In this document: positions 28,601 to 37,618 of the stretch, one piece after another | Layout: each line of letters begins with the position of its first letter | Position numbering within the stretch: the stretch's first letter is position 1 | Source of the DNA: an uncultured Chlorobiaceae bacterium | GTDB lineage: Bacteria > Bacteroidota > Chlorobiia > Chlorobiales > Chlorobiaceae | Assembly (NCBI GenBank): GCA_903871235.1 | Contig: CAIQGA010000081.1 | Location: 17,553 to 81,552, forward strand | DNA length: 64,000 bases | Direction: 5' to 3' | Notes under the pieces: generated by a model | Databases searched by the model: none | Seen by the model: the letters and a program-made list of their open reading frames with translations, nothing else | Told to the model about the DNA's origin: nothing | Program-made: the position numbers and the translations under genes

Positions 28601-31600
28601 TGCGATGCGCCACCGTGCGTGCCCACTCGGAATGCTGCTTGAAGCGCTTGCCCCACCGGCAGCGCCTGAGCGAACGCTGCTCTCTGAGGTGACCCTCTCA
28701 TACATGAACTATGCCGAAAGTAAAGGAGGCTCGCTTGACGATAAAGAGGCATTCCGTCTTACGGGTATCGAACGCAGCGATGGAAAGAACGATATCGCCA
28801 TCTTTATGCGAGATCTGCCCGATCAGATAAGCGTCGTCTGTGAATACTATTCCGCCATGTATGATCAAGAGCGCATTGAACGCATGGGAGAACACTTCAC
28901 CGTTCTGCTTGGTGCTCTGCTGGAATCGCAGCCCGACACGAAACTCTCCCTGCTTCCGTTGCTCACAGCGGAAGAAGAGAACTGGCTTGAAGGGGCTGGA
29001 AACGCCATGGATTATCAATTACAGCGCAGGGGAAATCTCTTTGCCCATTTCACAGCAACAGTAAAACAACAGAACAACTCCATTGCCGTCAGTGATAAAG
29101 AGGAGCGACTCAGCTTCAGCGATTTATGGTACCGTGCCGGCGGCATTGCAGAGTACCTCATTGAGACCGGTATTGGCGAAGGTGATATTGTCGCCCTGCA
29201 CATCGAACGAAGTTGTACTGCCGTCGCCACAATTCTTGGAATCAATTCGCTCGGAGCCTGTTATCTGCCTCTTGATCCATCGTATCCGCCGCGCCGTATT
29301 GCATGGATTCTTGCTGATGCACAGTGCCGGGTAGTGATTGCTGACGCAGCCGGTCGCAAGGCATTGGCAGAAGCCGCCTTGATAGATGATGCAGGATACG
29401 GCGCTGAGGGAGAGAGGCAGATAAAATATGTTACCATTGATGCAGAAAAAATGGCTCTACTCTGCAGCCCCCCTCCTGAAACAAACCGTCGGGATGACCT
29501 GCTTGCCTATCTTATGTACACCTCAGGCTCCACAGGTATACCGAAAGGGGTAAGGATATTCGAACACTCGATCATCCGCCTCGTCATGTATGACAACTCT
29601 ATAACATTCAAGCCAATCGACCGCATCCTTCAGGTTTCATCTTTTGCGTTTGATCTTTCAACCTATGACCTCTGGGGCGCGCTTCTCAGCGGGAGCCAGC
29701 TCTTCATTGCTGATCGTAACGACATTCTTGATCCGGCTACTCTCGCAGAAAAGCTGAAGCGACTGAACATCAGCATCCTGGCAATGCCTACCGGCCTCTT
29801 TCACCGGCAGGCAGAAGTAATGCCTGAAAGTTTTTCCACCCTCAGGGCGGTCATTGCCGGCGGAGAGGCCATGAGTGCGGAACTTATGCGCCGGGTCATG
29901 CAAGCCTCTCCTGAAACCGCATTTTTCAATGGTTACGGCCCAACTGAAAACACAACATTTACAACTATCCATAAAGTCTGTCATCAGGATCTGAAAAAAG
30001 AGAGTTTGCCTATCGGCCGTCCAATCCATCAAACCATAGTACGAGTGCTTGACAAGAATGATCAGATAGTTCCTGTCGGTATATGGGGTGAAATCGTAAC
30101 CGGCGGTGACGGGGTTGCAGATGGCTATCTGAACCGTCCGGAGAGGACGGTTGAGAATTTTTTTTATGGAGAGGACGGTATCTATTATTATCGGACAGGT
30201 GACCTGGGACGATGGAGACGGGATGGCATTCTTGAATTCGGAGGACGCAAGGATGGTCAAATCAAACTCAGAGGCTTCCGTATCGAACCGGGTGAAATTG
30301 AGGAGGCACTTTTACAACACCCGTCAGTTGCCGGAGCTGCAGTTCTCTTTCGGCGGGAAGCAGGAGAACTCATTGCCTGTTTACTTCCGAGGGATGAAAC
30401 ACTTGAAGCTACCGAACTTCGTTCCTGGCTTATGCATCGCATTCCATCCTATATGGTGCCTGCCCGCTTCATCAGGCTCACTCACCTGCCAGTTAATTCC
30501 AATGGCAAACTTGACCGCATCCAGCTCAATCTGGACGCGGATAACGGAGAGATCATAGCCGACAGTAATGCCTCGTCTGGAGGATTACCTTCAGGCAAAG
30601 CCGAACATATGGTCGCTGAGGTTTTTTCCGAAATCTTCCAACGTCCCGTAGAAGATCGCAACGTAAGTTTTCTTGACCTTGGCGGTCACAGCCTCATCAT
30701 CATCAAGGCAATCAACCGTATCGCCCAGCGTTCCGGCATCCGGCTCACCATAAACGACTTTTTTGCCACTCCCACCGTCGCCGGGCTTGCCTCATGCATT
30801 GAGACCGGCAAAAAAAATGATGCAGGAGAGTTCAGGATTCCCCGCGCTGCGGAAACCGCATTTCCTTTCGCGAGCCATGCTGAAGAGCGGCTCTATCTGG
30901 TAAACAGTCTTGATGCGACTTCCGCCGCCTACAATATGACCCTCTTTTTCCGGGCGGGCAGAGAGTTTATACCGGAAGCACTGCGGCAGGCCGTTCTTTC
31001 TCTTGTTGATCGTCACGAATCCCTGCGTACCGGGTTTGAGGAGTGCAACGGCGAAATAATCCGTCGAATTGAAAATACCAAATCCATTACCCTTTCATGG
31101 CAGGAAAATGACCTCAGCATGCTTTCCGACCCCTCTACCGAAGCGTTGAGGCTGACCAGAACAGAGGTTTCCCGGCCTTTCAACCTTTCGAGACCGCCGC
31201 TTCTCAGGGTAAGACTTATCCGTACAGGAGCAGAGCAGACACTCATACTCATCCTGACCCACCACATTGTTCATGACGGGTGGTCATCGAGAATATTTTT
31301 ACGGGAACTGGAACTTGCCTACAAGGCAGCATTGCAGGAAAAGAGAGCAACTTTACCACCGCTGCCGATAACTGTTCGCGACTATGCGGTCTGGCAACGT
31401 ACCCGTGACTGGTCGGATACCGCAATCTGGTGGAAAAATACCCTGAAGGGTGCTCCTGAACGAATCGAGCTCCCCTGCGATCGTCCCCTGCCTGAAATCC
31501 CCTCAAACAAGGGCGCCACTCTGAAAAAAGAGTTGCCGCAGGAGACCGCCAAAGCGCTTCAGCAGATTGCTTTACGGAACGGCGTGAGTATGGCTGCGCT

Positions 31601-32195
31601 GGGGCTGGCCATTTTTTCCGCCCTTCTCTTTCGTTTAACCCGCCAGAGCGAACTGATCATCGGCATGGGTGTTGCAGGACGCGACCACGCTGAACTGGAA
31701 GGTCTTATCGGTTTTTTTGTCAATGTTCTGCCCATCCGCGTCAAACTCGATCAGGAGAGTGAGTTTGACACCCTTCTAAACCTTGTTCACAAGACGCTTA
31801 TGGAAGCCCTCGAGCATCGTGATTATCCCTTCGACTGCCTGATTCAAGATCTGGCACCAAAACGTGCTGGAAACCGGCAGCCCCTTATCAATGTGGTCTT
31901 TGAGTACCAACGGTTTGAGCCGATCAACACGGCACTCATTTTTCCTTCGGCTCCGGATATCAGAGCCTCTTTTGCCCGTTCACTCGAAGAAGTAATTTAT
32001 ACAAAAACCGCCAAGCACGACTTAATCCTCTTTTATGTTGACCAGGAAGAAAAAACCGAGTTGATGATCGAATACGATACCGATATTCTCGATCCGCCAA
32101 CCATCGAACGATGGCTCTCCTATTTTATTCAATTAGCCCGCCATCTCTGCATCGAACATTCAGCAGCGGCTAGTTCCGGGAGTGAAGAGCAATGA
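22674..32195 (+). CDS. Hybrid polyketide synthase-NRPS, AT-less (trans-AT style)
   Basis: 3173 aa. Order: a C-terminal-lobe fragment of a condensation domain without HHxxxDG (1-165); PCP (GGNS near 197); KS (261-684) with DTACSS (427), EAHGTGT (562) and a GHLD His (603); a post-KS linker ending in a degenerate LPTYPFQR-like stretch; DH (about 870-1110) with His in SEHRLGG and Asp in HPGVLDTA; KR with ISGGTGG (about 1339), a catalytic Lys in AAKVNGA, and Ser/Tyr/Asn in GSLSAVE...GAYAAAN; ACP (GGDS near 1606); C (HHSLADG near 1797); A (TSGSTG near 2283, code DLYAIGGTFK, unassigned); PCP (GGHS near 2670); C (HHIVHDG near 2863). No acyltransferase lies between KS and DH, and the post-KS linker is of the kind seen in trans-AT synthases, so malonyl units would have to be loaded by a separate AT. 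The module should extend by one unit and reduce to an enoyl product, then pass to the C-A-PCP. The terminal C probably feeds the next protein through a 4-nt overlap. Confidence 0.93.
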   Translation: MTNESHEFWRTLLAELPPLRFSQESSGISSSVSTNEHIVIEHLLDSVQTRRLKAFAETHGITFSSLLLAVHLKVLSMQIQDGRFVTGIKINAAGEDNPLPLVFDAVGHDESWSNLARHISLLEESSRRHSEDMTLDELETLCTRSPLFDTLFSFDQCIPEKPAENPQSALEKRIHALWQALLPGAEFSVHDGFFDAGGNSLLLVRLHEKLEALWPGVFSVARLFSVTTIAAQARSIQEKNETKERNHPHTTPNRVTKTHGHIAIVGIGICLPGASTLEACWRDIANGVDRVCPIPEERCKESVAMLNALGSPIPEQFQEAAWLEQIFNFDPERFRLSPADAALVHPEQRHFLETALMALEDAGYGGKSLDNEKIGTFAATSQGAVWTDYALRVLPERAEQLFINNVPSNVATRLSFLHNWRGPATLVDTACSSALTAVHLACQALVNGECSAALAGGARLMMIPHSSTARFTIESSTARTHAFDESADGTGSGEGAVVFLLKTLERAKADGDPVHAVIRGTAINQDGASTGMAAPNPTAQSEVISAAAAKAGVPLSTISYIEAHGTGTHLGDPVEIEGIRLAFSRETSETGFALIGSGKGNYGHLDACAGALGLLRAVLCVKNDQAPPQPFFSQPNPRIDFAHSPVNVCRQLLSLPDRGTPRRAGVSSFGLSGINVHAIIEAPPPVISKALPLYSGWTVIGLSAATPVLLHTYSAALAEQIRENPSGPLADIAYTLNSGRDSLSERLVFWVRDRKELLGALETFLCGTKAENSLTGRLGRQQRSLSTGQINALAPDEPSARMAAHSFLEGGQLIMPPEQHAKRVHLATTPLQRIRCHPDPNRENAVHPIKPIPLQVPIDTPEGVRYPLDVHDPAFWPVSEHRLGGVPTLVGMGLLPLLADTLDTSSGKFLPFAVKKISWLRPLQTPSIKAGSVSLLITDPEANEQHAILGGKTVDGAWKNFAEATLCKLPCVPPPALNAEELQERRGKLFPTSVRLSEANGEVNVSNRWNCLIAKGDNGNELTAQLERPDNNFEGRNLQNLHPGVLDTAVSIVLDRAGLIPASCAEVLLWLPLPKKVFVSAIPNPMADGGVTADVNMYDMESGALCISLKKLRFIASAKSTEIQKERKKVTVIPSIPVWVADQKASTSFSPLPALVVIGEGYFFQRVTEHPIVKKSLVASCNSTALTDAVTRAIADGIVHLVLFLPAPGEDAGLRTLVTLRTLIKNMHQPLQLLAAGSGAYAMTTNTGSFMTTPDAALVAGLVNVAACEEAMLSTRYLELEKDAPIEALLQEIESCNDHTQSPVLIDQFGRRFKRSFAPLSDFPAPAATLWPGSGCCVISGGTGGLALLLAEELASGGRVSLALLSRHPLEQCNDSDSQKRLERLESLSTKGITFRHWCVDISDLEQLSGVLNEVRKVLGPITAVVHHAGLGESSLLINETPESFAASTAAKVNGARNLDLLTRNDPIAAFILAGSLSAVEYRAGTGAYAAANLFLDAFALWRLREERPAQCIDWCQIGEIGMAARILCGKLDEYSLTPEEVVLHWRTALASGAPQVALLYDEKTDKKTASVPAPSEQSKTLEKALAEIWAEILGYESIEFDDDFYALGGDSMSGIDIIDRIIGGLGHPVTFTDLVESGTVTMLAERLRRQAQTANPRNIQLPTPAPKNSRYPLSWEQMALIRAQMAAEKSIAYNLPNMLSLPPDCNLDRLALALEALVRRHEILRTRFHLKESEAEMEILSDVRMQLKRICPTNGITADFCRNWPLPFDLEAAPPVRFELVEKADGTPEALLFDIHHSLADGLSLELLASDLGNLYAGKNLPPLALQLKDYAWWSRKGAGIAVVESAKRYWLDRFSLPLPVLDLPSDRPRPAFHTWQCGSVAFSLPKKSVEALRRYAATHSTTPFTVVLSAWAALLARYCRNEDLVISVPVDTRESLGATGVPGMMVSLLPLRFSFNDNESIEGFIRGVHADLADAMRHRACPLGMLLEALAPPAAPERTLLSEVTLSYMNYAESKGGSLDDKEAFRLTGIERSDGKNDIAIFMRDLPDQISVVCEYYSAMYDQERIERMGEHFTVLLGALLESQPDTKLSLLPLLTAEEENWLEGAGNAMDYQLQRRGNLFAHFTATVKQQNNSIAVSDKEERLSFSDLWYRAGGIAEYLIETGIGEGDIVALHIERSCTAVATILGINSLGACYLPLDPSYPPRRIAWILADAQCRVVIADAAGRKALAEAALIDDAGYGAEGERQIKYVTIDAEKMALLCSPPPETNRRDDLLAYLMYTSGSTGIPKGVRIFEHSIIRLVMYDNSITFKPIDRILQVSSFAFDLSTYDLWGALLSGSQLFIADRNDILDPATLAEKLKRLNISILAMPTGLFHRQAEVMPESFSTLRAVIAGGEAMSAELMRRVMQASPETAFFNGYGPTENTTFTTIHKVCHQDLKKESLPIGRPIHQTIVRVLDKNDQIVPVGIWGEIVTGGDGVADGYLNRPERTVENFFYGEDGIYYYRTGDLGRWRRDGILEFGGRKDGQIKLRGFRIEPGEIEEALLQHPSVAGAAVLFRREAGELIACLLPRDETLEATELRSWLMHRIPSYMVPARFIRLTHLPVNSNGKLDRIQLNLDADNGEIIADSNASSGGLPSGKAEHMVAEVFSEIFQRPVEDRNVSFLDLGGHSLIIIKAINRIAQRSGIRLTINDFFATPTVAGLASCIETGKKNDAGEFRIPRAAETAFPFASHAEERLYLVNSLDATSAAYNMTLFFRAGREFIPEALRQAVLSLVDRHESLRTGFEECNGEIIRRIENTKSITLSWQENDLSMLSDPSTEALRLTRTEVSRPFNLSRPPLLRVRLIRTGAEQTLILILTHHIVHDGWSSRIFLRELELAYKAALQEKRATLPPLPITVRDYAVWQRTRDWSDTAIWWKNTLKGAPERIELPCDRPLPEIPSNKGATLKKELPQETAKALQQIALRNGVSMAALGLAIFSALLFRLTRQSELIIGMGVAGRDHAELEGLIGFFVNVLPIRVKLDQESEFDTLLNLVHKTLMEALEHRDYPFDCLIQDLAPKRAGNRQPLINVVFEYQRFEPINTALIFPSAPDIRASFARSLEEVIYTKTAKHDLILFYVDQEEKTELMIEYDTDILDPPTIERWLSYFIQLARHLCIEHSAAASSGSEEQ

Positions 32196-35100
32196 AAAAT
32201 CCACTTGAGCGGACACCTCAGCTTTATCTGCTCTCATCGGTTCAGCGTGAAATCTGGTTCGACCACTGCCTGTTTCCGGATACGCCGCTTTACAACGTTG
32301 GATGCTACTGCCAGATCAATGGAGCGCTTGACCTGCATATATTCAGAAAGGCAATCACGCTGCTCATAAAGGAAAACGATGCGCTGCGCATGGTGTTGAC
32401 CGAGCGGAACAGCATCCCTTTCCAGTCATTTCCCGAGATGGAGGATATCAACATCACTTTTGTAGACTGTTCCATTGAGCGCGACCCGCAACAAAGCGCT
32501 TTGCGGCTCATCCTGAACAGCCACAATCAACCATTCCGGATTTTAGAAGAGCCCCTTTTCCGCTTCAGCCTTTATAAACTTTCGGAACATCGCTATTTCT
32601 GGTCGCACCTCTATCACCATATCGCTATCGATGGCCGGGCAATGAATCTTGTTGCCCATCGCGTTGCAGCACAGTACAACGCACTCTTAAACGGCCGTCC
32701 ACTCCCCTTCAGACCGGAGATTTCATACGGTAACTTCCTCCGTCACGATGCATCGGCACCGGACCCGGACAAGGTTGAAGATCACCGGCAATACTGGCAG
32801 AAAAAATTTACCCCGCTGCCCACCCCCCTCTTTTCGACTCGAAGCAGATACCGCGCGAGCACGGAGGCAGTTCCCGGAGGGGTTCTCATCGGACATCTTC
32901 CCCGCAAACAATATGAACGACTGGGGAGACTGGCCGAATTGCACTGCATATCCCTCGTCCACGTGATGATCGGGATTCTCTATGTCTACTTCACCAGTAC
33001 CCAGGAACAGGGTGAGTGTGTCATCGGATTACCGGTACTGAACAGGAACTCGCCAGCGTTTAAAAAAACCATAGGCATGTTTGTCAGTATTATTCCTGAA
33101 CGATTCAGCTATGGCAATGAAATCAGCTTTACCGAGCTGATCAAGGCTGTCTCAAGAACCTTGCGGCAGAGTTATCGCCATCAACGTCTCCCGGTAAGTG
33201 AGATAAATCGTCTGTCAGGAGTGTTACAGAAAGGCAGAAAAAGAGTGTTCGACCTCGGCTTCTCGCTGGAAAAAGAGGATTATTCATTCAGCTTCGGATC
33301 TATTCCCGTCGGTGAAACCATCTGGAATATTCACAATTTTGAACAGATTCCTCTTGTCATATATATGCTTGATTTCTCCGAAAACGAGGAGATCCAGTTT
33401 GATTTAGGCTACAACAAAGCCTATTTTGATGCGCCTGAAATAGAGTGCATACAGGCTCGACTATTGCAGTTGATTGAAGCGGTACTTGCCAACCCTGAAC
33501 AGCGGATCAGCACTCTTGATATGCTGCCGCCTGCTGAAAAAGAACAGTTACTCATCAACTGGAACGCGACAGAAGGGCCTCTGCCTGAAAAACAGCTCCA
33601 TCAACTCTTCGAATCTCACGCAGCCGGAAGAGCGGAGGCTACGGCTCTGGTTTTTCAGAATGTGAGGCTCTGTTACGCTGATCTCAACACAAGGGCCAAT
33701 CAGTTGGCTCACGCCATCATTGCACTCCGCACAAAGCATGAAGCCCCGATCGCCATTGCGCTGGATCGCTCTGCGGAGATGATTATCGCTATGATAGCCG
33801 TACTCAAGACCGGTGGCTGCTATCTGCCCCTTGATCCCTCCTATCCTGCCGAACGTCTCGCCTTCATGCTTGAAGATTCCAGAGCTGAGCTGCTCATCAC
33901 ACACCAATCACTGCTCAAACAATTGCCGTTTACCGGAGCCCGTACCCTTTGCATTGATTCCTGTCAGACATCTATCGCATCACAAGCGAAACATAATCCC
34001 GATCTTGCCCTCAGCCAGCAACAGCTCGCCTACATCATCTACACTTCAGGCTCAACCGGTGTTCCAAAAGGGGTCGCAATTACACATCGCGGGCTGAGCA
34101 ATATGGTACTGGCCCAGATCTCCGCCTTCGGCCTGACCTCAAGAAGCAAGGTGCTCCAGTTTGCCTCCTTCAGCTTCGACGCATCAGTTTCAGAGATCGC
34201 AATGGCACTTTGTTCCGGGGCCGAACTGCATCTCCCGGATGAAGAACAACGCTTTCCAGGGCCATCGTTGCTTAACTATCTTGATGAAGCGGCCATCACC
34301 CATCTGACCCTGCCGCCGACAGCTCTTGCCCTCCTGCCCCGCAAACCTTTGCCAGCCCTGGAGGTGCTTGTCGTAGCCGGCGAACCATGCCCCCCGGCTC
34401 TGGCCTCCTTCTGGTCGAAAGGACAACGATTCTTCAACGCCTATGGTCCGACCGAAACAACGGTCTGCGCCACCATTGCTGAGTGCAGCCACGCCGACAT
34501 CCTGACTGACGAGCCTCTTCCCGTCGGCAGACCCATAGCAAACACAAGGCTCTACGTGCTTGACCGAAATCTGCACCCGACCCCGACAGGCAAAACTGGA
34601 GAACTCCATATCGGCGGCATCGGTCTGGCAAGAGGATATCTGAACCGTCCCGAACTTACGGCTGAAAAGTTCATTCCCGATCCGTTTTCCATTGAGCCCG
34701 GTGCCCGGCTCTATAAAAGCGGCGACCTCGTCCGATATCGGGCGGACGGCAACCTTGAGTTTCTCGGTCGTCTCGACCATCAGGTCAAAATCCGCGGATT
34801 TCGCATTGAACCCGGTGAAATAGAATCGGCACTCACTGCCCATCCATCCATTCACTCAGCCGTGGTCATTGCCCGAAGAGATGCGTCCAGTCAGCAACAA
34901 CTTACAGCCTACCTTGTGACATCTCACTTGCAGCGGCCCACGATCGCTGAGATCCGGAGCTTCCTCAAAGGCACGCTTCCTGATTACATGCTACCCTCAG
35001 CTTTTGTTTTTCTGGAATCAATGCCGCTGACCGCCAACGGCAAAGTCGACAGGAAATCACTTCCCGAACCGGACGACATGCCAGCCAATAATTCCGCCGC

Positions 35101-36859
35101 GTCCCCGCACGATGATATGGAAGAACTTCTGGTCGACCTCTGGGCCAAGGCGCTGCATCAGAAAAACTGCGGCATCCATGACAACTTTTTCGAGCTGGGC
35201 GGAGAGTCACTCTCTGCCGCCAGATTCACGGCCATTCTCCTCGATGCGGCAGGCATCAGCATTCCAGTCCGCTGGCTCTTTGAAGCTCCCACACCCGTTG
35301 AACTTGCAGAACGAATCCGTTCATCCGGCCATTGCAACGAATCGCTTCTTCCAATTCCTGTCAACAGTATTCTTCCAGGCACGAACAGAATAACTCCTGA
35401 TCTTCTTCCCCTGATTCACCTTTCACAGGCAAAGATCGATCACATTCTGACAACTGTTGAAGGCGGAGCCAGCAACATACAGGATATCTATCCCCTGACA
35501 CCGCTCCAGGAAGGCATGTACTTTCATTCCAGGCTGCAAAAAAATGGTGACTCCTACATGAGTCGTCATCTTTTTGCAGTAGACAGTCTTGCTCGTGCCG
35601 ATATATTTACTGCTGCCCTGCGGTCTGTTATTGAGCGCCATGACATGCTCAGGACATCAATTGTATGGGGCCCCTTGCCGGAACCGGTTCAGGTTGTCTG
35701 GCGTCATGGCGCGCTGATGGTTGAACAACTGGATTTCCATGAAAATAATGGATTGATTGCCGATCAGTTGATGAACGCTTTTTCGCGCCAGAACCGTCTT
35801 GATCTGGCACGTCCGCCCTTGCTTCGGATAGCACTTGCACAGGATGGTGAGCGCTGGCTGATGCTTCTTGTCTCTCACCATCTGATAATGGATTACACGA
35901 CGCTGATGGTGATGCTTGATGAAATAACTGCACATATTGATGGCACATTCGAGCGCCTTCCAGCACCAGTACCCTTCCGCAATTTCATTGCCCAATTACA
36001 CGAAAGAAATAAATCGGGGAGTTCAGAACCGTTTTTTCGCGAGATGCTGGGTGATATTAAAAACCCTACAGCTCCATTCGGACTGCTTGATGTAAACGGT
36101 GACGGTTCAACAATTGTGCAGTCGCACAGGGAACTGTCAAATGATCTAACACTCCGGCTTCGCGCAGTAGCTCGTCACTTCAGTGCGACGCCAGCCGCCA
36201 TCTGCCATCTTGCCTGGGCACTCCTCCTTTCCCGCTGCTGCAATCAGAAGGATATTGTTTTCGGCACCGTATTGACAGGACGCATGCATGGAGGTGCCGG
36301 AGTTGAGCGGGCAGTCGGCATCTTCATCAACACGCTCCCCCTTCGCCTGACATGCGATGCGCAAACGGTTGCCGAAACTCTTCGACTGACCCAGCATCGC
36401 CTTCTTACGCTCATACGTCACGAATATGCCTCACTCAGCATGGCTCAGCGCTGCAGTGCTGTTCCTGCTTCGATACCGCTCTTCACGTCACTGCTGAACT
36501 ATCGGCATACAGCCAAAAAAAATGATGCGACATTCCACTTTGAAGGAGTTGAACTGCTCAGGCATACAGAAGGTGAGAGCAATTATCCAGTCTGCCTCTC
36601 CATAGATGATTTTGGTGAGGGACTTGACCTGACGGTACAGATTGACGTATCAATTGATCCTGAATGGATTTGCAGCATCATGCACTCTACCCTTGAGCTT
36701 CTGGTCAAGGCGCTCGAAGAGGCTCCTGACACGCCGCTTTCAGAACTGGAACTCTTCACCCCGGAAAAAAAGCAAACAGTACCCTGGAGGCCCATCGGTA
36801 CGTCACAGCCTCAAATGACCAATGCCACAAAACACTCGCGTGAAAGCGGCATTCTTTAA
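32192..36859 (+). CDS. NRPS: C-A(Tyr/aromatic-like)-PCP-C
   Basis: 1555 aa. The first C domain (YHHIAIDG near residue 143) is followed by an A domain (TSGSTG near 619) with code DASTVAAVCK, an aromatic code that I recall for tyrosine. Then come a PCP (GGES near 1003) and a second C domain opening with DIYPLTPLQEGM (about 1099), the pattern of D-peptide-accepting or dual C domains. Its active-site motif reads HHLIMDY, keeping both His and the Asp but not the usual Gly. The protein ends shortly after this C domain with no A or PCP behind it, so the last C must act with another protein or be a stump. The ATG overlaps the previous stop (ATGA). It is the last cluster gene, and the frame stays open for 72 codons after its stop. 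Confidence 0.92.
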   Translation: MKNPLERTPQLYLLSSVQREIWFDHCLFPDTPLYNVGCYCQINGALDLHIFRKAITLLIKENDALRMVLTERNSIPFQSFPEMEDINITFVDCSIERDPQQSALRLILNSHNQPFRILEEPLFRFSLYKLSEHRYFWSHLYHHIAIDGRAMNLVAHRVAAQYNALLNGRPLPFRPEISYGNFLRHDASAPDPDKVEDHRQYWQKKFTPLPTPLFSTRSRYRASTEAVPGGVLIGHLPRKQYERLGRLAELHCISLVHVMIGILYVYFTSTQEQGECVIGLPVLNRNSPAFKKTIGMFVSIIPERFSYGNEISFTELIKAVSRTLRQSYRHQRLPVSEINRLSGVLQKGRKRVFDLGFSLEKEDYSFSFGSIPVGETIWNIHNFEQIPLVIYMLDFSENEEIQFDLGYNKAYFDAPEIECIQARLLQLIEAVLANPEQRISTLDMLPPAEKEQLLINWNATEGPLPEKQLHQLFESHAAGRAEATALVFQNVRLCYADLNTRANQLAHAIIALRTKHEAPIAIALDRSAEMIIAMIAVLKTGGCYLPLDPSYPAERLAFMLEDSRAELLITHQSLLKQLPFTGARTLCIDSCQTSIASQAKHNPDLALSQQQLAYIIYTSGSTGVPKGVAITHRGLSNMVLAQISAFGLTSRSKVLQFASFSFDASVSEIAMALCSGAELHLPDEEQRFPGPSLLNYLDEAAITHLTLPPTALALLPRKPLPALEVLVVAGEPCPPALASFWSKGQRFFNAYGPTETTVCATIAECSHADILTDEPLPVGRPIANTRLYVLDRNLHPTPTGKTGELHIGGIGLARGYLNRPELTAEKFIPDPFSIEPGARLYKSGDLVRYRADGNLEFLGRLDHQVKIRGFRIEPGEIESALTAHPSIHSAVVIARRDASSQQQLTAYLVTSHLQRPTIAEIRSFLKGTLPDYMLPSAFVFLESMPLTANGKVDRKSLPEPDDMPANNSAASPHDDMEELLVDLWAKALHQKNCGIHDNFFELGGESLSAARFTAILLDAAGISIPVRWLFEAPTPVELAERIRSSGHCNESLLPIPVNSILPGTNRITPDLLPLIHLSQAKIDHILTTVEGGASNIQDIYPLTPLQEGMYFHSRLQKNGDSYMSRHLFAVDSLARADIFTAALRSVIERHDMLRTSIVWGPLPEPVQVVWRHGALMVEQLDFHENNGLIADQLMNAFSRQNRLDLARPPLLRIALAQDGERWLMLLVSHHLIMDYTTLMVMLDEITAHIDGTFERLPAPVPFRNFIAQLHERNKSGSSEPFFREMLGDIKNPTAPFGLLDVNGDGSTIVQSHRELSNDLTLRLRAVARHFSATPAAICHLAWALLLSRCCNQKDIVFGTVLTGRMHGGAGVERAVGIFINTLPLRLTCDAQTVAETLRLTQHRLLTLIRHEYASLSMAQRCSAVPASIPLFTSLLNYRHTAKKNDATFHFEGVELLRHTEGESNYPVCLSIDDFGEGLDLTVQIDVSIDPEWICSIMHSTLELLVKALEEAPDTPLSELELFTPEKKQTVPWRPIGTSQPQMTNATKHSRESGIL

Positions 36860-37188
36860 CACACCGAATCCAGCAATACTCGTCCGGTTCGCTTTACAGA
36901 GGATGACCTGCGCAGCATGACCACCGGAATGCTGAGATGTCAGGCGAATGAAGGAACAATTGCTTTGAATCAATCATCATCAACCACCGCACAAGAAATA
37001 AATGAGGAAAAATATGTAAATTACAGCGACAGATTTATCAGAGAAAGAATGCTCCATTTTTCTGCGGGACGAAGGTAACTCTCTCTTATAAAAAGAGTCA
37101 CCCAGGCAAGTGTTCCCGTTTGGATCATCTTGCGCAACGTATTGAGATATCTCTTTATTTTTAAAGAATAAACGTTGGAGATTCGATT
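36860..37188 (+). other. 329-bp gap after the NRPS cluster, possible decayed coding tail
   Basis: No recognised gene. The reading frame of the preceding NRPS remains open after its TAA from 36860 to a TAA at 37076-37078, with an internal ATG at 36917 that would give 53 aa. The translation resembles nothing I know and has no convincing ribosome-binding site. It may be a remnant of a longer synthetase end or chance. No clear terminator is seen; a short CTCTT/AAGAG hairpin near 37085 lacks a T-tract. The ribosome-binding site of the next gene is TTGGAG, just before 37189. Confidence 0.4.
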
Positions 37189-37578
37189 ATGAAAAAGCTT
37201 TATTTTTTGATTGCACTTTTCGCCATGTTTCAGCCGACCCCTGCGTTTGCTGACAATCTGGTTGACTCTTATGCTGCACGTCTCGGGCGTTCGGATCACT
37301 TTAACAGCTACGGTGAGCGTCTAAGATCTCCCGCCGCAATTATTCGGCAAGACCGGGCAAACTTTCATGTTTTTAGTCGCATTGATCCCGAAGATGAGAG
37401 CGATAGCTTCTTTGTTTCAAAGCAAAATCGCGCAACTCTGGAATCGTTAGTAAGAAACAGCCCACTGAGTGGCGATATACTGGACGAAATCGTTCACGGT
37501 GAGCCGTTAGTCGAGATTACAATATGGAGGCGTGACTCTGGCCGGGATTATATTGAGATCAAAATTCTCAAGTATTGA
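37189..37578 (+). CDS. Small exported protein of unknown function
   Basis: 129 aa. A clear Sec signal peptide (M-K-K-L, hydrophobic core, cleavage likely after A-F-A near residue 19) precedes a hydrophilic mature part of about 110 residues rich in charged residues, with no cysteine and no motif I recognise. TTGGAG lies about 8 nt before the ATG. It sits just upstream of an exported M15-type peptidase in the same direction (40-nt gap), so both may act in the periplasm, but no shared function can be read from the sequence. Confidence 0.7.
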   Translation: MKKLYFLIALFAMFQPTPAFADNLVDSYAARLGRSDHFNSYGERLRSPAAIIRQDRANFHVFSRIDPEDESDSFFVSKQNRATLESLVRNSPLSGDILDEIVHGEPLVEITIWRRDSGRDYIEIKILKY

Positions 37579-37618
37579 TCGGCAGCAGAAAGTCACCTTG
37601 TTTTACCGGAGATAAGCA

